Assembly: GCA_016124575.1 (NCBI GenBank)
Contig: WGNM01000059.1
Location: 1-47,683, forward strand
Origin: Cryomorphaceae bacterium
GTDB taxonomy: Bacteria > Bacteroidota > Bacteroidia > Flavobacteriales_D > Sanyastnellaceae
Direction: 5' to 3'
Length of the DNA: 47,683 nucleotides
The notes beneath the pieces are model-generated. The model searched no databases, had not been told where the DNA came from, and worked only from the letters and a program-made list of their open reading frames with translations. How positions within the stretch are numbered: the first letter of the stretch is position 1; every line of letters begins with the position of its first letter. The position numbers and the translations under genes were made by a program. This document shows, one piece after another, positions 10,723 through 17,379 of the stretch.

Positions 10723-11643
10723 TTATAATTTTGGCAAGAATACTTCGCACAGCATGCATCTTGCGCTGCCGCCACCGTGGCGTTCGATTGTTTGAATATT
10801 AACAGGTACGATTTCGGCGTATTTCTGTATGGCCGATACTTGTCCTGCGTTAAGGGAGTCGACGCCCGTTTTCGACATGATTAGAAATTTCCCTCCGTCT
10901 TCGTTGTATACTTCGAGGGCATTGCAAGCGAAGCTGCGCATCTGTTCTATAGTAAGATAAATGATTTCACGCTCACTCTGCGATAGACTGTTGATTACAA
11001 GTTTTCGCTCTTCTTCATCGGAGATAACGTCGCTGCATAATAAAACAAAGTCTGTGGCTATCGACATCATAACATTTGTATGGTAGATCGGTGAGCCATC
11101 GAGCAATGTGTCGAAGAGGATACCTTGATATGCGAATTCATCACAGAATATCCGCGCAGCCTTTTCATCTGTCCGCTCGCTCAACGCAGCGTACACCATT
11201 TCATTTTGTCGGTCAATAACCAAGCTGCCCGTGCCTTCTAGATAGCTTTCATGATCTTCGAACTCAGAGAAATCCATGATTTCATCCAACGCTAAACCCA
11301 TGTGGTTTACAATCTCTTCAATGAGGTATTCGCGTTTCTCTAACCTGCGATTTTCGGCCATCATGGGGTATATGGCTATGACGCCATTTTCATGAAAACT
11401 GATCCAGTTATTAGGGAAAAGCGCATCTGGCGTATCGAGGTCGTCGGTGATTTGTCCGACATATACTTTAATCCCTTTTTCTTCCAAAACATGCACAAAG
11501 CCATCAAATTCTGCCTGGGCCTCGGTTGTTAGATCAACAGGTTGTTCGGCTCCTGTTTGGAATTTATTGTCTGATGCAGTTTCTTCATTCGCACGAAACA
11601 TTTTCGGACGCAACATGAAAAGGAGGGAGGCCGATTGTCTCAT
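10723..11643 (-). CDS. ctlX: CtlX-type citrulline hydrolase (amidinotransferase fold)
   Basis: The 306-aa protein belongs to the guanidino-group modifying (arginine deiminase/DDAH/amidinotransferase) fold. It closely matches the Bacteroidota proteins called citrulline utilization hydrolase CtlX, which are thought to split citrulline to ornithine. Visible family markers are LLFMLRPKMFRANEET at the start, TPDALFPNNWISFHENG (71-87), EGTGSLVIDR (136-145), the catalytic His H188 in IYHTNVMM, and the nucleophile Cys C296 in GGGSARC. Its ATG overlaps the arginase stop (ATGA, 4 bases), and argS follows after 4 bases. With arginase next to it, two routes to ornithine are encoded together. An amidinotransferase or dimethylarginine hydrolase activity cannot be excluded from sequence alone. 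Confidence 0.85.
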   Translation of the reverse strand: MRQSASLLFMLRPKMFRANEETASDNKFQTGAEQPVDLTTEAQAEFDGFVHVLEEKGIKVYVGQITDDLDTPDALFPNNWISFHENGVIAIYPMMAENRRLEKREYLIEEIVNHMGLALDEIMDFSEFEDHESYLEGTGSLVIDRQNEMVYAALSERTDEKAARIFCDEFAYQGILFDTLLDGSPIYHTNVMMSIATDFVLLCSDVISDEEERKLVINSLSQSEREIIYLTIEQMRSFACNALEVYNEDGGKFLIMSKTGVDSLNAGQVSAIQKYAEIVPVNIQTIERHGGGSARCMLCEVFLPKL

Positions 11644-12605
11644 TTACCGAAATAGGTTTTTTCAACCTTTCCTACCACTTGTTCCAGAAGGTCAAAAGCC
11701 GTTTCGGCCATCTTGTTCCCTTTGTCGTCAAGCGTGGGGTTGATTTCTACGAACTCCACACAACAAACGGGCAATCGGTCGATCATGGTCTCCATCAACA
11801 ACTGCGCTTCGCGCGGAGAGAAGCCGTGAGCAACTGGTGTGCCTGTTCCGTTTGAAACATCTTCTGGGTCCATGCTATCGACATCGAAAGAGATGTAGAC
11901 AAGGTCGCAATTTGAAAGGCGCTTTTCAGCATCGCTGATCACTTCGCCAATTCCGCGTGAGCGGACTTCATCTACCGAGTAGTTGCGGATTTCCATTTCA
12001 GTGATGGCAGCATCCTCTTGTATCTCTGTGTCGCGCACACCGAAGAAGAGCACATCTTCAGGTAAAACTTTGGGTTGAATGTCCCATATGTTTTTAATCT
12101 TATTCCATTCCTCAATGGTTTCTTGAACGGGAGTATTTCTGCGGTGATGGGCATTGTCTATACCAAGCAAAATACCAAGTGGCATGCCGTGCAAATTGCC
12201 AGAAGGTGTGGTGTATGGAGTATGAATGTCGGCATGCGCATCAATCCAAATTACCCCAATGCGCTTGTCTGGATACGCTTTTTTAATTCCCGAAACAGTA
12301 CCAGCAGCTACAGAATGGTCGCCGCCAATAACAATTGGGAAACGTTTCTGGTTGAAAAGGTCTGCCAATGTTTCGGCTGTGCGCGCAAAAACCTCACATA
12401 TCGCCGCGATGCGATGTCCGTAGGGATTGCGGTCTGGCTCGTACAACTCATAATTGTTGTCGGCTATGTTAATAAGCGGATAGCGATTCAATAGGTCGCT
12501 TCCCTTTTTCCATCCAGCAACTTGCATGGCTGCAAATCCCAAACTTGCGCCCCGTGTGCCTGCTCCGGCTTCACTGGGATTATTTATGATTGTAATCGGT
12601 TCCAT
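11640..12605 (-). CDS. rocF: Arginase (ureohydrolase family)
   Basis: The 321-aa enzyme would hydrolyse arginine to ornithine and urea using two Mn ions. All metal ligands can be seen: H97 in GGDHS, D122, H124 and D126 in DAHADIHTP, and D241 and D243 in SFDVDSMDP. The loop TTPSGNLHGMPLG (about 132-144) is the substrate-binding block of true arginases rather than agmatinases. It is the first gene of the minus-strand operon, and ctlX overlaps its stop by 4 bases. A -7 box TACATTTG lies about 50 bases before the start. Formiminoglutamase and agmatinase share the fold, but the loop and the neighbours favour arginase. Confidence 0.9.
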   Translation of the reverse strand: MEPITIINNPSEAGAGTRGASLGFAAMQVAGWKKGSDLLNRYPLINIADNNYELYEPDRNPYGHRIAAICEVFARTAETLADLFNQKRFPIVIGGDHSVAAGTVSGIKKAYPDKRIGVIWIDAHADIHTPYTTPSGNLHGMPLGILLGIDNAHHRRNTPVQETIEEWNKIKNIWDIQPKVLPEDVLFFGVRDTEIQEDAAITEMEIRNYSVDEVRSRGIGEVISDAEKRLSNCDLVYISFDVDSMDPEDVSNGTGTPVAHGFSPREAQLLMETMIDRLPVCCVEFVEINPTLDDKGNKMAETAFDLLEQVVGKVEKTYFGK

Positions 12606-12655
12606 AAGGTTGATCTGCCCTTTGAAGGGTCGGTTCAGAGGCTCGAAATGCTACG

Positions 12656-12663
12656 CAAATGTA
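12656..12663 (-). promoter_or_regulatory. -7 promoter box before rocF
   Basis: On the minus strand this reads TACATTTG, an exact match to the Bacteroidota -7 consensus TAnnTTTG, 50 bases upstream of the rocF ATG. No clear -33 TTG is found 17-23 bases further up, so it is a single-element call. Confidence 0.5.
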
Positions 12664-12696
12664 GCCAATCGGGTTTATTCATACAGGGTATTACAA

Positions 12697-12704
12697 TAAC
12701 TTTG
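12697..12704 (+). promoter_or_regulatory. -7 promoter box before the lipoprotein gene at 12760
   Basis: TAACTTTG matches TAnnTTTG exactly, 55 bases before the ATG at 12760. The -33 region has no good TTG. Together with the rocF box it makes this 154-base gap a divergent promoter region. Confidence 0.45.
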
Positions 12705-12759
12705 ATAACAGAGTTTTTAACTTCGAAGTTTTACTTGCATCTTGCGCTCTGTAACTAAA

Positions 12760-13464
12760 ATGATAAGCTTGACACTTTTTAAAGTACGACTGATTCTGCT
12801 GCCCGCATTTATTAGCCTTTTATCCTGTAATCGTCCGGGTGGACCCGATGAGGGTGTTATCTATTACGATGTAACCTTTCCTTTTCTCGAAGAAAGTGTG
12901 CTGGTTAACGTTTTTCCGGAAGAACTTGTGGTTACGTTTAAAGACAACGAAGTTCGTGGTACTTTGCGTGCTATTGGAGGCATCGTGACAACCGAGTTCA
13001 TTGCCGACAATGAAGAACATCTACTCTATCAAGTCCTTAAATCATTTCAAGATAAGAGCTTCTGTAAGTTGTCTGAAAATGAAGTTGTTAAGCGTCTAAG
13101 CGAAATGCCCATTTTTGAATACGAGCAGACAGATGACGTTGAAATGGTAGCTGGCATTCCATGCAAAGTGACCTTCGCTAAATTTACTACCGATAGCATG
13201 CCGCCTATCCGTTTGTTGCACACCGATGCGCTAGGTTTGGAAAACCCGAATTGGTTCACGCAATATCATCAAATTGAAGATGTGCTCTTAGGATATGAGA
13301 TTGAGCACTTCGGTATGCGCATGAAACTTACAGCGCGTAAATTCGAAAACATCGAGGTGTCTGAAAAAGATTTCGAAATTGATGTCGCGTACAAACAAGT
13401 CTCACCAAATGAAATGGATCAACTCTTCTCTGGTTTGATGAATGAGTTTACTGACCAGCCTTAA
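12760..13464 (+). CDS. Lipoprotein of unknown function
   Basis: The 234-aa product starts with a lipoprotein signal: hydrophobic LILLPAFISLL and a lipobox LLSC (Cys at about residue 23), followed by NRPGGPDEG. It should be lipid-anchored in the outer membrane or periplasm. The mature part is mixed alpha/beta. VIYYDVTFPF, then a strand pair, GIPCKVTFAKF (a single internal Cys), and a C-terminal acidic helix are visible; I recognise no domain with certainty. The outline (GxIxYxVxF..., later a D-V-E-x-V-A-G-x-x-C-K) recalls the Bacteroidota lipoproteins related to GLPGLI/DUF4412, but that is a weak guess. I start at ATG 12760; a TTG six codons upstream is possible. Its last 17 bases overlap the end of the convergent lipoprotein gene. 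Confidence 0.75.
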   Translation: MISLTLFKVRLILLPAFISLLSCNRPGGPDEGVIYYDVTFPFLEESVLVNVFPEELVVTFKDNEVRGTLRAIGGIVTTEFIADNEEHLLYQVLKSFQDKSFCKLSENEVVKRLSEMPIFEYEQTDDVEMVAGIPCKVTFAKFTTDSMPPIRLLHTDALGLENPNWFTQYHQIEDVLLGYEIEHFGMRMKLTARKFENIEVSEKDFEIDVAYKQVSPNEMDQLFSGLMNEFTDQP

Positions 13465-14128
13465 GGCGCTTATTCTGCACTTCTTCGTATTGTTTCAGCG
13501 GGAAAACGATATCATAAGTCAACAGGTTAGCCAAATCACGACTGTGCAAATACTGATCGTTCAAAAAAGTGAAGTTTATCTCTTTTTTGTCGGTAATGGC
13601 ATACATGCGAGATATCGTTGAAATATCATACTCCCGTTTAACCGGATCGTAGGTATACGAATCAGTTCCGTACTGACTTCTGATCATGGGTGTTAGCTCC
13701 GCCGGGTCACCCGCATATGCCTCCCCAAAAATAATTTTGTGCTTAACATTCATCATGACAAGCGCATAATACTGCGTTGAATCTTCAACAAATGGCGATA
13801 GATAAACCAATTTGAACGATTCGGTGACGTTTCGAACACCCATATCAAGGAATTCTTGCATCATTTTAATTGATAATGCTTTCGAAGAATCGGTGAGGAA
13901 AACAGCGGGGTAAACCAATTCAACGTAGTCTTCAAAACGTTCTTCAGACATCGTTTTAAAATACGCGTCTAAGTTGGTTACCAAAGGAGCGATGTATTGT
14001 TCAGGCATTTCAATAACTGCTTTGTCATCGAAATGTGCTTGGTCTACACTGTTGTCACAGCCTTTACAACCAGCCAACAAGGCAATTGCGATTATAGCAA
14101 AGCCGAAAAATGAAAGATTCTTTCCCAT
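13448..14128 (-). CDS. Lipoprotein of unknown function
   Basis: The 226-aa product has a lipoprotein signal peptide (FFGFAIIAIALLAGC, lipobox LAGC with Cys about residue 21), followed by a KGCDN stretch. The mature part holds QYIAPLVTNLDAYFKTMSEE and a repeated pattern of short strands. The fold is probably a small alpha+beta barrel of the NTF2/cystatin type; this is inferred only from length and helix-then-strands order. No catalytic residues are recognised. A full promoter (TTG, 20 bases, TATGTTTG) ends five bases before the ATG, so its mRNA is predicted to have almost no leader. The gene is monocistronic and overlaps the neighbouring lipoprotein gene tail to tail by 17 bases. Confidence 0.75.
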   Translation of the reverse strand: MGKNLSFFGFAIIAIALLAGCKGCDNSVDQAHFDDKAVIEMPEQYIAPLVTNLDAYFKTMSEERFEDYVELVYPAVFLTDSSKALSIKMMQEFLDMGVRNVTESFKLVYLSPFVEDSTQYYALVMMNVKHKIIFGEAYAGDPAELTPMIRSQYGTDSYTYDPVKREYDISTISRMYAITDKKEINFTFLNDQYLHSRDLANLLTYDIVFPLKQYEEVQNKRLKAGQ

Positions 14129-14132
14129 GCAG

Positions 14133-14163
14133 CAAACATAATCAATAAGCGTTGTTTCGACAA
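14133..14163 (-). promoter_or_regulatory. Complete -33/-7 promoter of the lipoprotein gene 13448-14128
   Basis: Minus-strand TTG (top 14161-14163), 20 bases, TATGTTTG (top 14133-14140). Both elements and the spacing fit the Bacteroidota consensus. The -7 box ends 4 bases before the ATG, which puts the predicted transcription start at or next to the start codon. Confidence 0.7.
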
Positions 14164-14321
14164 TACAGCCCGACTGAATAAGAAAAAGTTAAAATCGTAA
14201 TGTTCTTGTAATCAATGTTTAATGTGTATTTCGAAGATAAAAATGTGGAATTTTAATAAAAAAACATCTTTTTAATGAACCATCTCGAACGTGAGGTGTA
14301 CAGCACTCAAAATACTCCGAA

Positions 14322-15140
14322 ATGACAACAGCCATTCTAAAAAAGACAATCAAAATGCCGATTGTCTTCACCGATCCCAGGCTATTTCAAATCTGCGCCC
14401 TCAGTTCGTTTCTGATTTTTGGAATCATTCAACTGGGCTGGAGTGATCAAATTGAATCGTATTTTCTGATTATCTCTTTCGCTCTGGTCACGCAAGCAGC
14501 GTGGATGTTGGGGCTAGGCCTAAAAGCGGATACGCTGAAGAGCGGATTAATTACCGGTCTTGGATTGTCGCTTCTTTTCCACTCGTCGAACCCGCTACTT
14601 TGGGCCGCAGCGCCAATTCTAGCAATAAGTTCAAAGTACGTCATTCAGTGGAAAAAACGCCACATTTTTAATCCTGCAAATTTTGGAATCATTGTCCCCA
14701 TTTTACTCTTTGGTGATTCGTGGATCAGTCCGGGACAATGGGGTAGCAGCGCAGTATTGCTCTTCTTTTTCGGTTCAGCAGCAGCGATGGTGTTGTTAAA
14801 GGTCGGACGTATAGATACTTCTCTTGCATTTCTCGGTACGCTCTTTTTATTGGAATTTTTGCGAAATGTGGTATTTCTCGGCTGGGAATGGGATGTCGTG
14901 ACTCATAAATTCACAAACGGTAGTCTACTGCTCTTCGCATTTTTCATGATCACAGACCCCAAAACAACCCCAGGTGGTTGGTTGGCAAGAATGCTTTGGG
15001 GTGTGGGTATTGCTCTGTTGACTTTCATTCTGACAAGCAAGTTCTACATCCATACTGCTCCAATGTGGGCTTTGTTTTTCGCAGCACCAGTTACTGCATT
15101 GCTCGATAATTGGTTTCGCGGACGACATTTCAGCTGGTAA
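14322..15140 (+). CDS. RnfD/NqrB-like integral membrane protein (NQR2_RnfD_RnfE family)
   Basis: The 272-aa protein is almost entirely hydrophobic, with about eight to nine predicted membrane segments. The best family marker is NGSLLLFAFFMITDPKTTP (about 207-225), which matches the AFFMATDPVT-P block of RnfD/NqrB subunits of ion-pumping electron transport complexes. HIFNPANFGI (about 115) matches another conserved loop. I see no clear S-x-A-T type flavin attachment motif, and at 272 aa it is shorter than RnfD (about 350). No other rnf or nqr genes are nearby. It is followed after 63 bases by a DUF2330 membrane protein gene, with which it probably works. It could be a stand-alone flavin-binding or electron-transfer membrane protein; its substrate is unknown. 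Confidence 0.72.
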   Translation: MTTAILKKTIKMPIVFTDPRLFQICALSSFLIFGIIQLGWSDQIESYFLIISFALVTQAAWMLGLGLKADTLKSGLITGLGLSLLFHSSNPLLWAAAPILAISSKYVIQWKKRHIFNPANFGIIVPILLFGDSWISPGQWGSSAVLLFFFGSAAAMVLLKVGRIDTSLAFLGTLFLLEFLRNVVFLGWEWDVVTHKFTNGSLLLFAFFMITDPKTTPGGWLARMLWGVGIALLTFILTSKFYIHTAPMWALFFAAPVTALLDNWFRGRHFSW

Positions 15141-15151
15141 ACACTCAACAT

Positions 15152-15168
15152 CCGCCCCGTGTGGGCGA
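15152..15168. repeat. Copy 1 of a short GC-rich dispersed hairpin (CGCCC-loop-GGGCG)
   Basis: The gap between the RnfD-like and DUF2330 genes contains ACATCCGCCCCGTGTGGGCGA. CGCCC (15153-15157) pairs with GGGCG (15163-15167) across loop CGTGT. The same 20-base sequence, differing at one loop base, occurs at 24482-24503. In this A/T-leaning intergenic DNA such a repeat is unlikely by chance. It has no T tract, so it is not a classical terminator for the gene before it. Confidence 0.5.
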
Positions 15169-15203
15169 AAACAATAAATAATAAAACGAAATAACAAGGT
15201 AAC

Positions 15204-16637
15204 ATGACAAAATACAAGCACTTACTCGTTGCAATTCTGATCGTTGTAACGTCAATTCAATCGTCGGCATTCTGCGGCTTCTATGTCGCTAAAGCGGATG
15301 CAAAACTGTTCAATAAAAAAAGCGAAGTCATTTTGGTTCGGGATGGCGAGCGGACAGTTGTTACGATGTCGAACGACTTTTCAGGTGAAGTGAACGACTT
15401 TGCTATGGTAGTTCCTGTGCCGGTGGTCTTGCGAAGAGAGGATATCAAAGTGGTGAACAGGTCTATTTTTAATACGCTCGACGATTACTCAGCCCCTCGT
15501 CTGGTAGAATATTACGATGAAAATCCGTGCACTCCAAGGTTTGAATATTCGATGCAAGAAAGCGTTCAATTAACTTCTATGGCAATTAATGAATTCGCTC
15601 CTTCTGCAAACATGGTTCGCAAAGATTACCAAGTAACCATTGAGGCGCGATACGAAGTTGGTGAATATGAAATCCTCATTCTATCAGCAAAGGAATCGGA
15701 TGGTTTGAAACGTTGGCTAACCGATAATGACTACAAAATTCCAGAATCGGCCGAAGAGGTGCTTGATCCTTACATCAAATCAAACATGAAGTTTTTTGTT
15801 GCGAAGGTAAATCTGGCAACATTCAAAGGCACGAATAGCGAGTTTTTATCGCCTTTGCAAATCACGTTCAATTCAGACAGGTTTATGCTGCCTATCCGTT
15901 TGGGTATGGCAAACGCTAATGGGTTTCAAGATATGATTGTGTATGCGTTAACTCGTGAAGGACGGGTGGAGTGTACCAACTACCGCACTGTAAAGCTGCC
16001 AACCGATCGCAATATTCCTCTGTTTGTCCAGCCTGAATTTGGAGAATTCTACAAAAAACTATTCGAAAAAGCCTATACCCGAGAAGGTGAAAATGCTGTG
16101 TTCCTCGAATACGCTTGGGATGTTAGTCCTAGTGCGGGCGTGAAATGCGATCCGTGCATCGGTCCGCCGCCTATCGCTCAAGATCTTGTCCAAGCCGGTG
16201 CCTCTTGGATCGCCAACAACAGTTGGAATGAACGCGCTTTTTTTACCCGTATGCACGTGCGATACGATAGGGAAAACTTCCCGCAAGACTTGTTCTTTCA
16301 GGTTACTCCTAACCAAGAACGCTATCAGTGTCGATACATTTTGACGCATCCTGCGCAAGGTGATTTGAGCTGCGAGGGCGGACAACGTTACATCGAAGAG
16401 TTGAACATGCGTCGCAAAAAGGAAATGGATGAGTTGGTGGCTCTTACCGATTGGAAAGGCAAATATGGCTCGAACTACATCAATCAATACGAGAATCAAA
16501 AGAATGAAAAGAAAAATTGGATCATTCCGGTTTTAGGTGGCAGCACTCCATGGACGTTGCCTCTGGCTTTCGGACTGATGGTGCTGTTGATAGGTGTTTT
16601 GAATAAAATCTTCACCCGTCGTGCTGCAACGCACTGA
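15204..16637 (+). CDS. DUF2330 domain-containing membrane protein
   Basis: The 477-aa product has a signal peptide (LLVAILIVVTSIQSSA, then FCGFYVAKADAKLFNKKSEV), a large extracytoplasmic domain and one C-terminal TM segment (about 447-467, PLAFGLMVLLIGVLNKIF) with a basic tail. FCGFYVAKADAKLFN, VILVRDGERTVVTMSNDF and FAMVVPVPVVLRREDIKVV are the characteristic opening of DUF2330, a family of unknown function. A C-D-P-C pair occurs at about 315. It is anchored in the inner membrane facing the periplasm, or is exported and retained. It lies 63 bases after the RnfD-like gene and ends with a good terminator. A joint role with that redox-type membrane protein is inferred from position only. Confidence 0.85.
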   Translation: MTKYKHLLVAILIVVTSIQSSAFCGFYVAKADAKLFNKKSEVILVRDGERTVVTMSNDFSGEVNDFAMVVPVPVVLRREDIKVVNRSIFNTLDDYSAPRLVEYYDENPCTPRFEYSMQESVQLTSMAINEFAPSANMVRKDYQVTIEARYEVGEYEILILSAKESDGLKRWLTDNDYKIPESAEEVLDPYIKSNMKFFVAKVNLATFKGTNSEFLSPLQITFNSDRFMLPIRLGMANANGFQDMIVYALTREGRVECTNYRTVKLPTDRNIPLFVQPEFGEFYKKLFEKAYTREGENAVFLEYAWDVSPSAGVKCDPCIGPPPIAQDLVQAGASWIANNSWNERAFFTRMHVRYDRENFPQDLFFQVTPNQERYQCRYILTHPAQGDLSCEGGQRYIEELNMRRKKEMDELVALTDWKGKYGSNYINQYENQKNEKKNWIIPVLGGSTPWTLPLAFGLMVLLIGVLNKIFTRRAATH

Positions 16638-16656
16638 TGCGTGTTGTTTCGGAGAG

Positions 16657-16683
16657 AAGGGGGCTTATAGCCTCCTTTTTTTT
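16657..16683 (+). terminator. Rho-independent terminator after the DUF2330 gene
   Basis: AAGGGGGC (16657-16664) pairs with GCCTCCTT (16670-16677), one G-T pair, loop TTATA, followed by a run of eight or more T. It ends the RnfD-like/DUF2330 unit. Confidence 0.85.
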
Positions 16684-16889
16684 GTTTAAAGTGTCCGGCT
16701 CTAATCGGCAGTCAGATTGTGCTTTCTGAGCTCTAGCACTGAGTCTCGATGCCGAATTCATGATGATGAGTAGGAGAGTGGTACATAAAAATAAGATGTA
16801 GGTCATTCATATATAATCATATAAATGTTCTTTTGAAAGTCGATATGTTCTTAGTTTAGAGATTCACGACGTTTTCTTACTTTCAACGT

Positions 16890-17345
16890 ATGAAAGTCCA
16901 ATTCTCTACTGTCAACGACTATGTAAATGCGCTCGAGCCAGACCGTAAAATCGCTGTCCAAAAGCTTAGAGATGCTGTGAATGCAGCACTGCCGAAAGAT
17001 TTCGAAGAGTGTATTTCTTACAACATGATTGCCTATGTGGTGCCTCATTCTGTTTACCCAAATGGCTACCATTGTGACCCGAAAATACCCTTGCCTTTCA
17101 TGAATATCGCTTCTCAAAAGAATTTTATCGCCCTCTACCACATGGGTATCTATGCGGATAATTCTTTGCTCGATTGGTTCGTGTCGGAATATGGTAAACG
17201 GGTGCCCGGCAAATTAGACATGGGGAAAAGCTGTATCCGTTTCAAGAAAATCGATCAAATACCTTTCGATCTGATATCAGAACTGGCGTCTAAAATATCA
17301 GCCCAACAATGGATCGATATCTATGAAGGGCGTATCAAAAAATAA
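16890..17345 (+). CDS. DUF1801 domain-containing protein (YdhG-like)
   Basis: The 151-aa cytoplasmic protein matches the DUF1801 pattern: N-terminal TVNDYVNALEPDRK followed by a helix, ECISYNMIAYVVP, then FMNIASQKNFIALYHMGIY, and GKSCIRFKKIDQIPFDLI towards the C-terminus. The family fold is related to the iron chaperone frataxin/YdhG group, and its function is not settled. The gene stands alone between a terminator and a convergent gene. No strong -7 box is seen. The stop codon overlaps the U-rich tail of the terminator that serves the convergent repeat-protein gene. The 252 bases before it hold only the preceding terminator and no recognisable gene. Confidence 0.85.
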   Translation: MKVQFSTVNDYVNALEPDRKIAVQKLRDAVNAALPKDFEECISYNMIAYVVPHSVYPNGYHCDPKIPLPFMNIASQKNFIALYHMGIYADNSLLDWFVSEYGKRVPGKLDMGKSCIRFKKIDQIPFDLISELASKISAQQWIDIYEGRIKK

Positions 17346-17370
17346 AAGGGAGAATCCGAAAATCCTCCCT
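17336..17370 (-). terminator. Terminator of the 1604-aa repeat-protein gene
   Basis: Read on the minus strand: AGGGAG, a 12-base loop, CTCCCT (top pairing 17347-17352 with 17365-17370), then TTTATTTTTT. The T tract is on the minus-strand side, so it mainly serves the gene ending at 17380. It overlaps the last codons of the convergent DUF1801 gene. Confidence 0.7.
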
Positions 17371-17379
17371 CTCTGATCT

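Noticed and set aside
16684-16889. Possible tRNA or small RNA in the gap before the DUF1801 gene
   Set aside because: No cloverleaf with a T-loop sequence (GGTTCGAATCC type) could be found on either strand.
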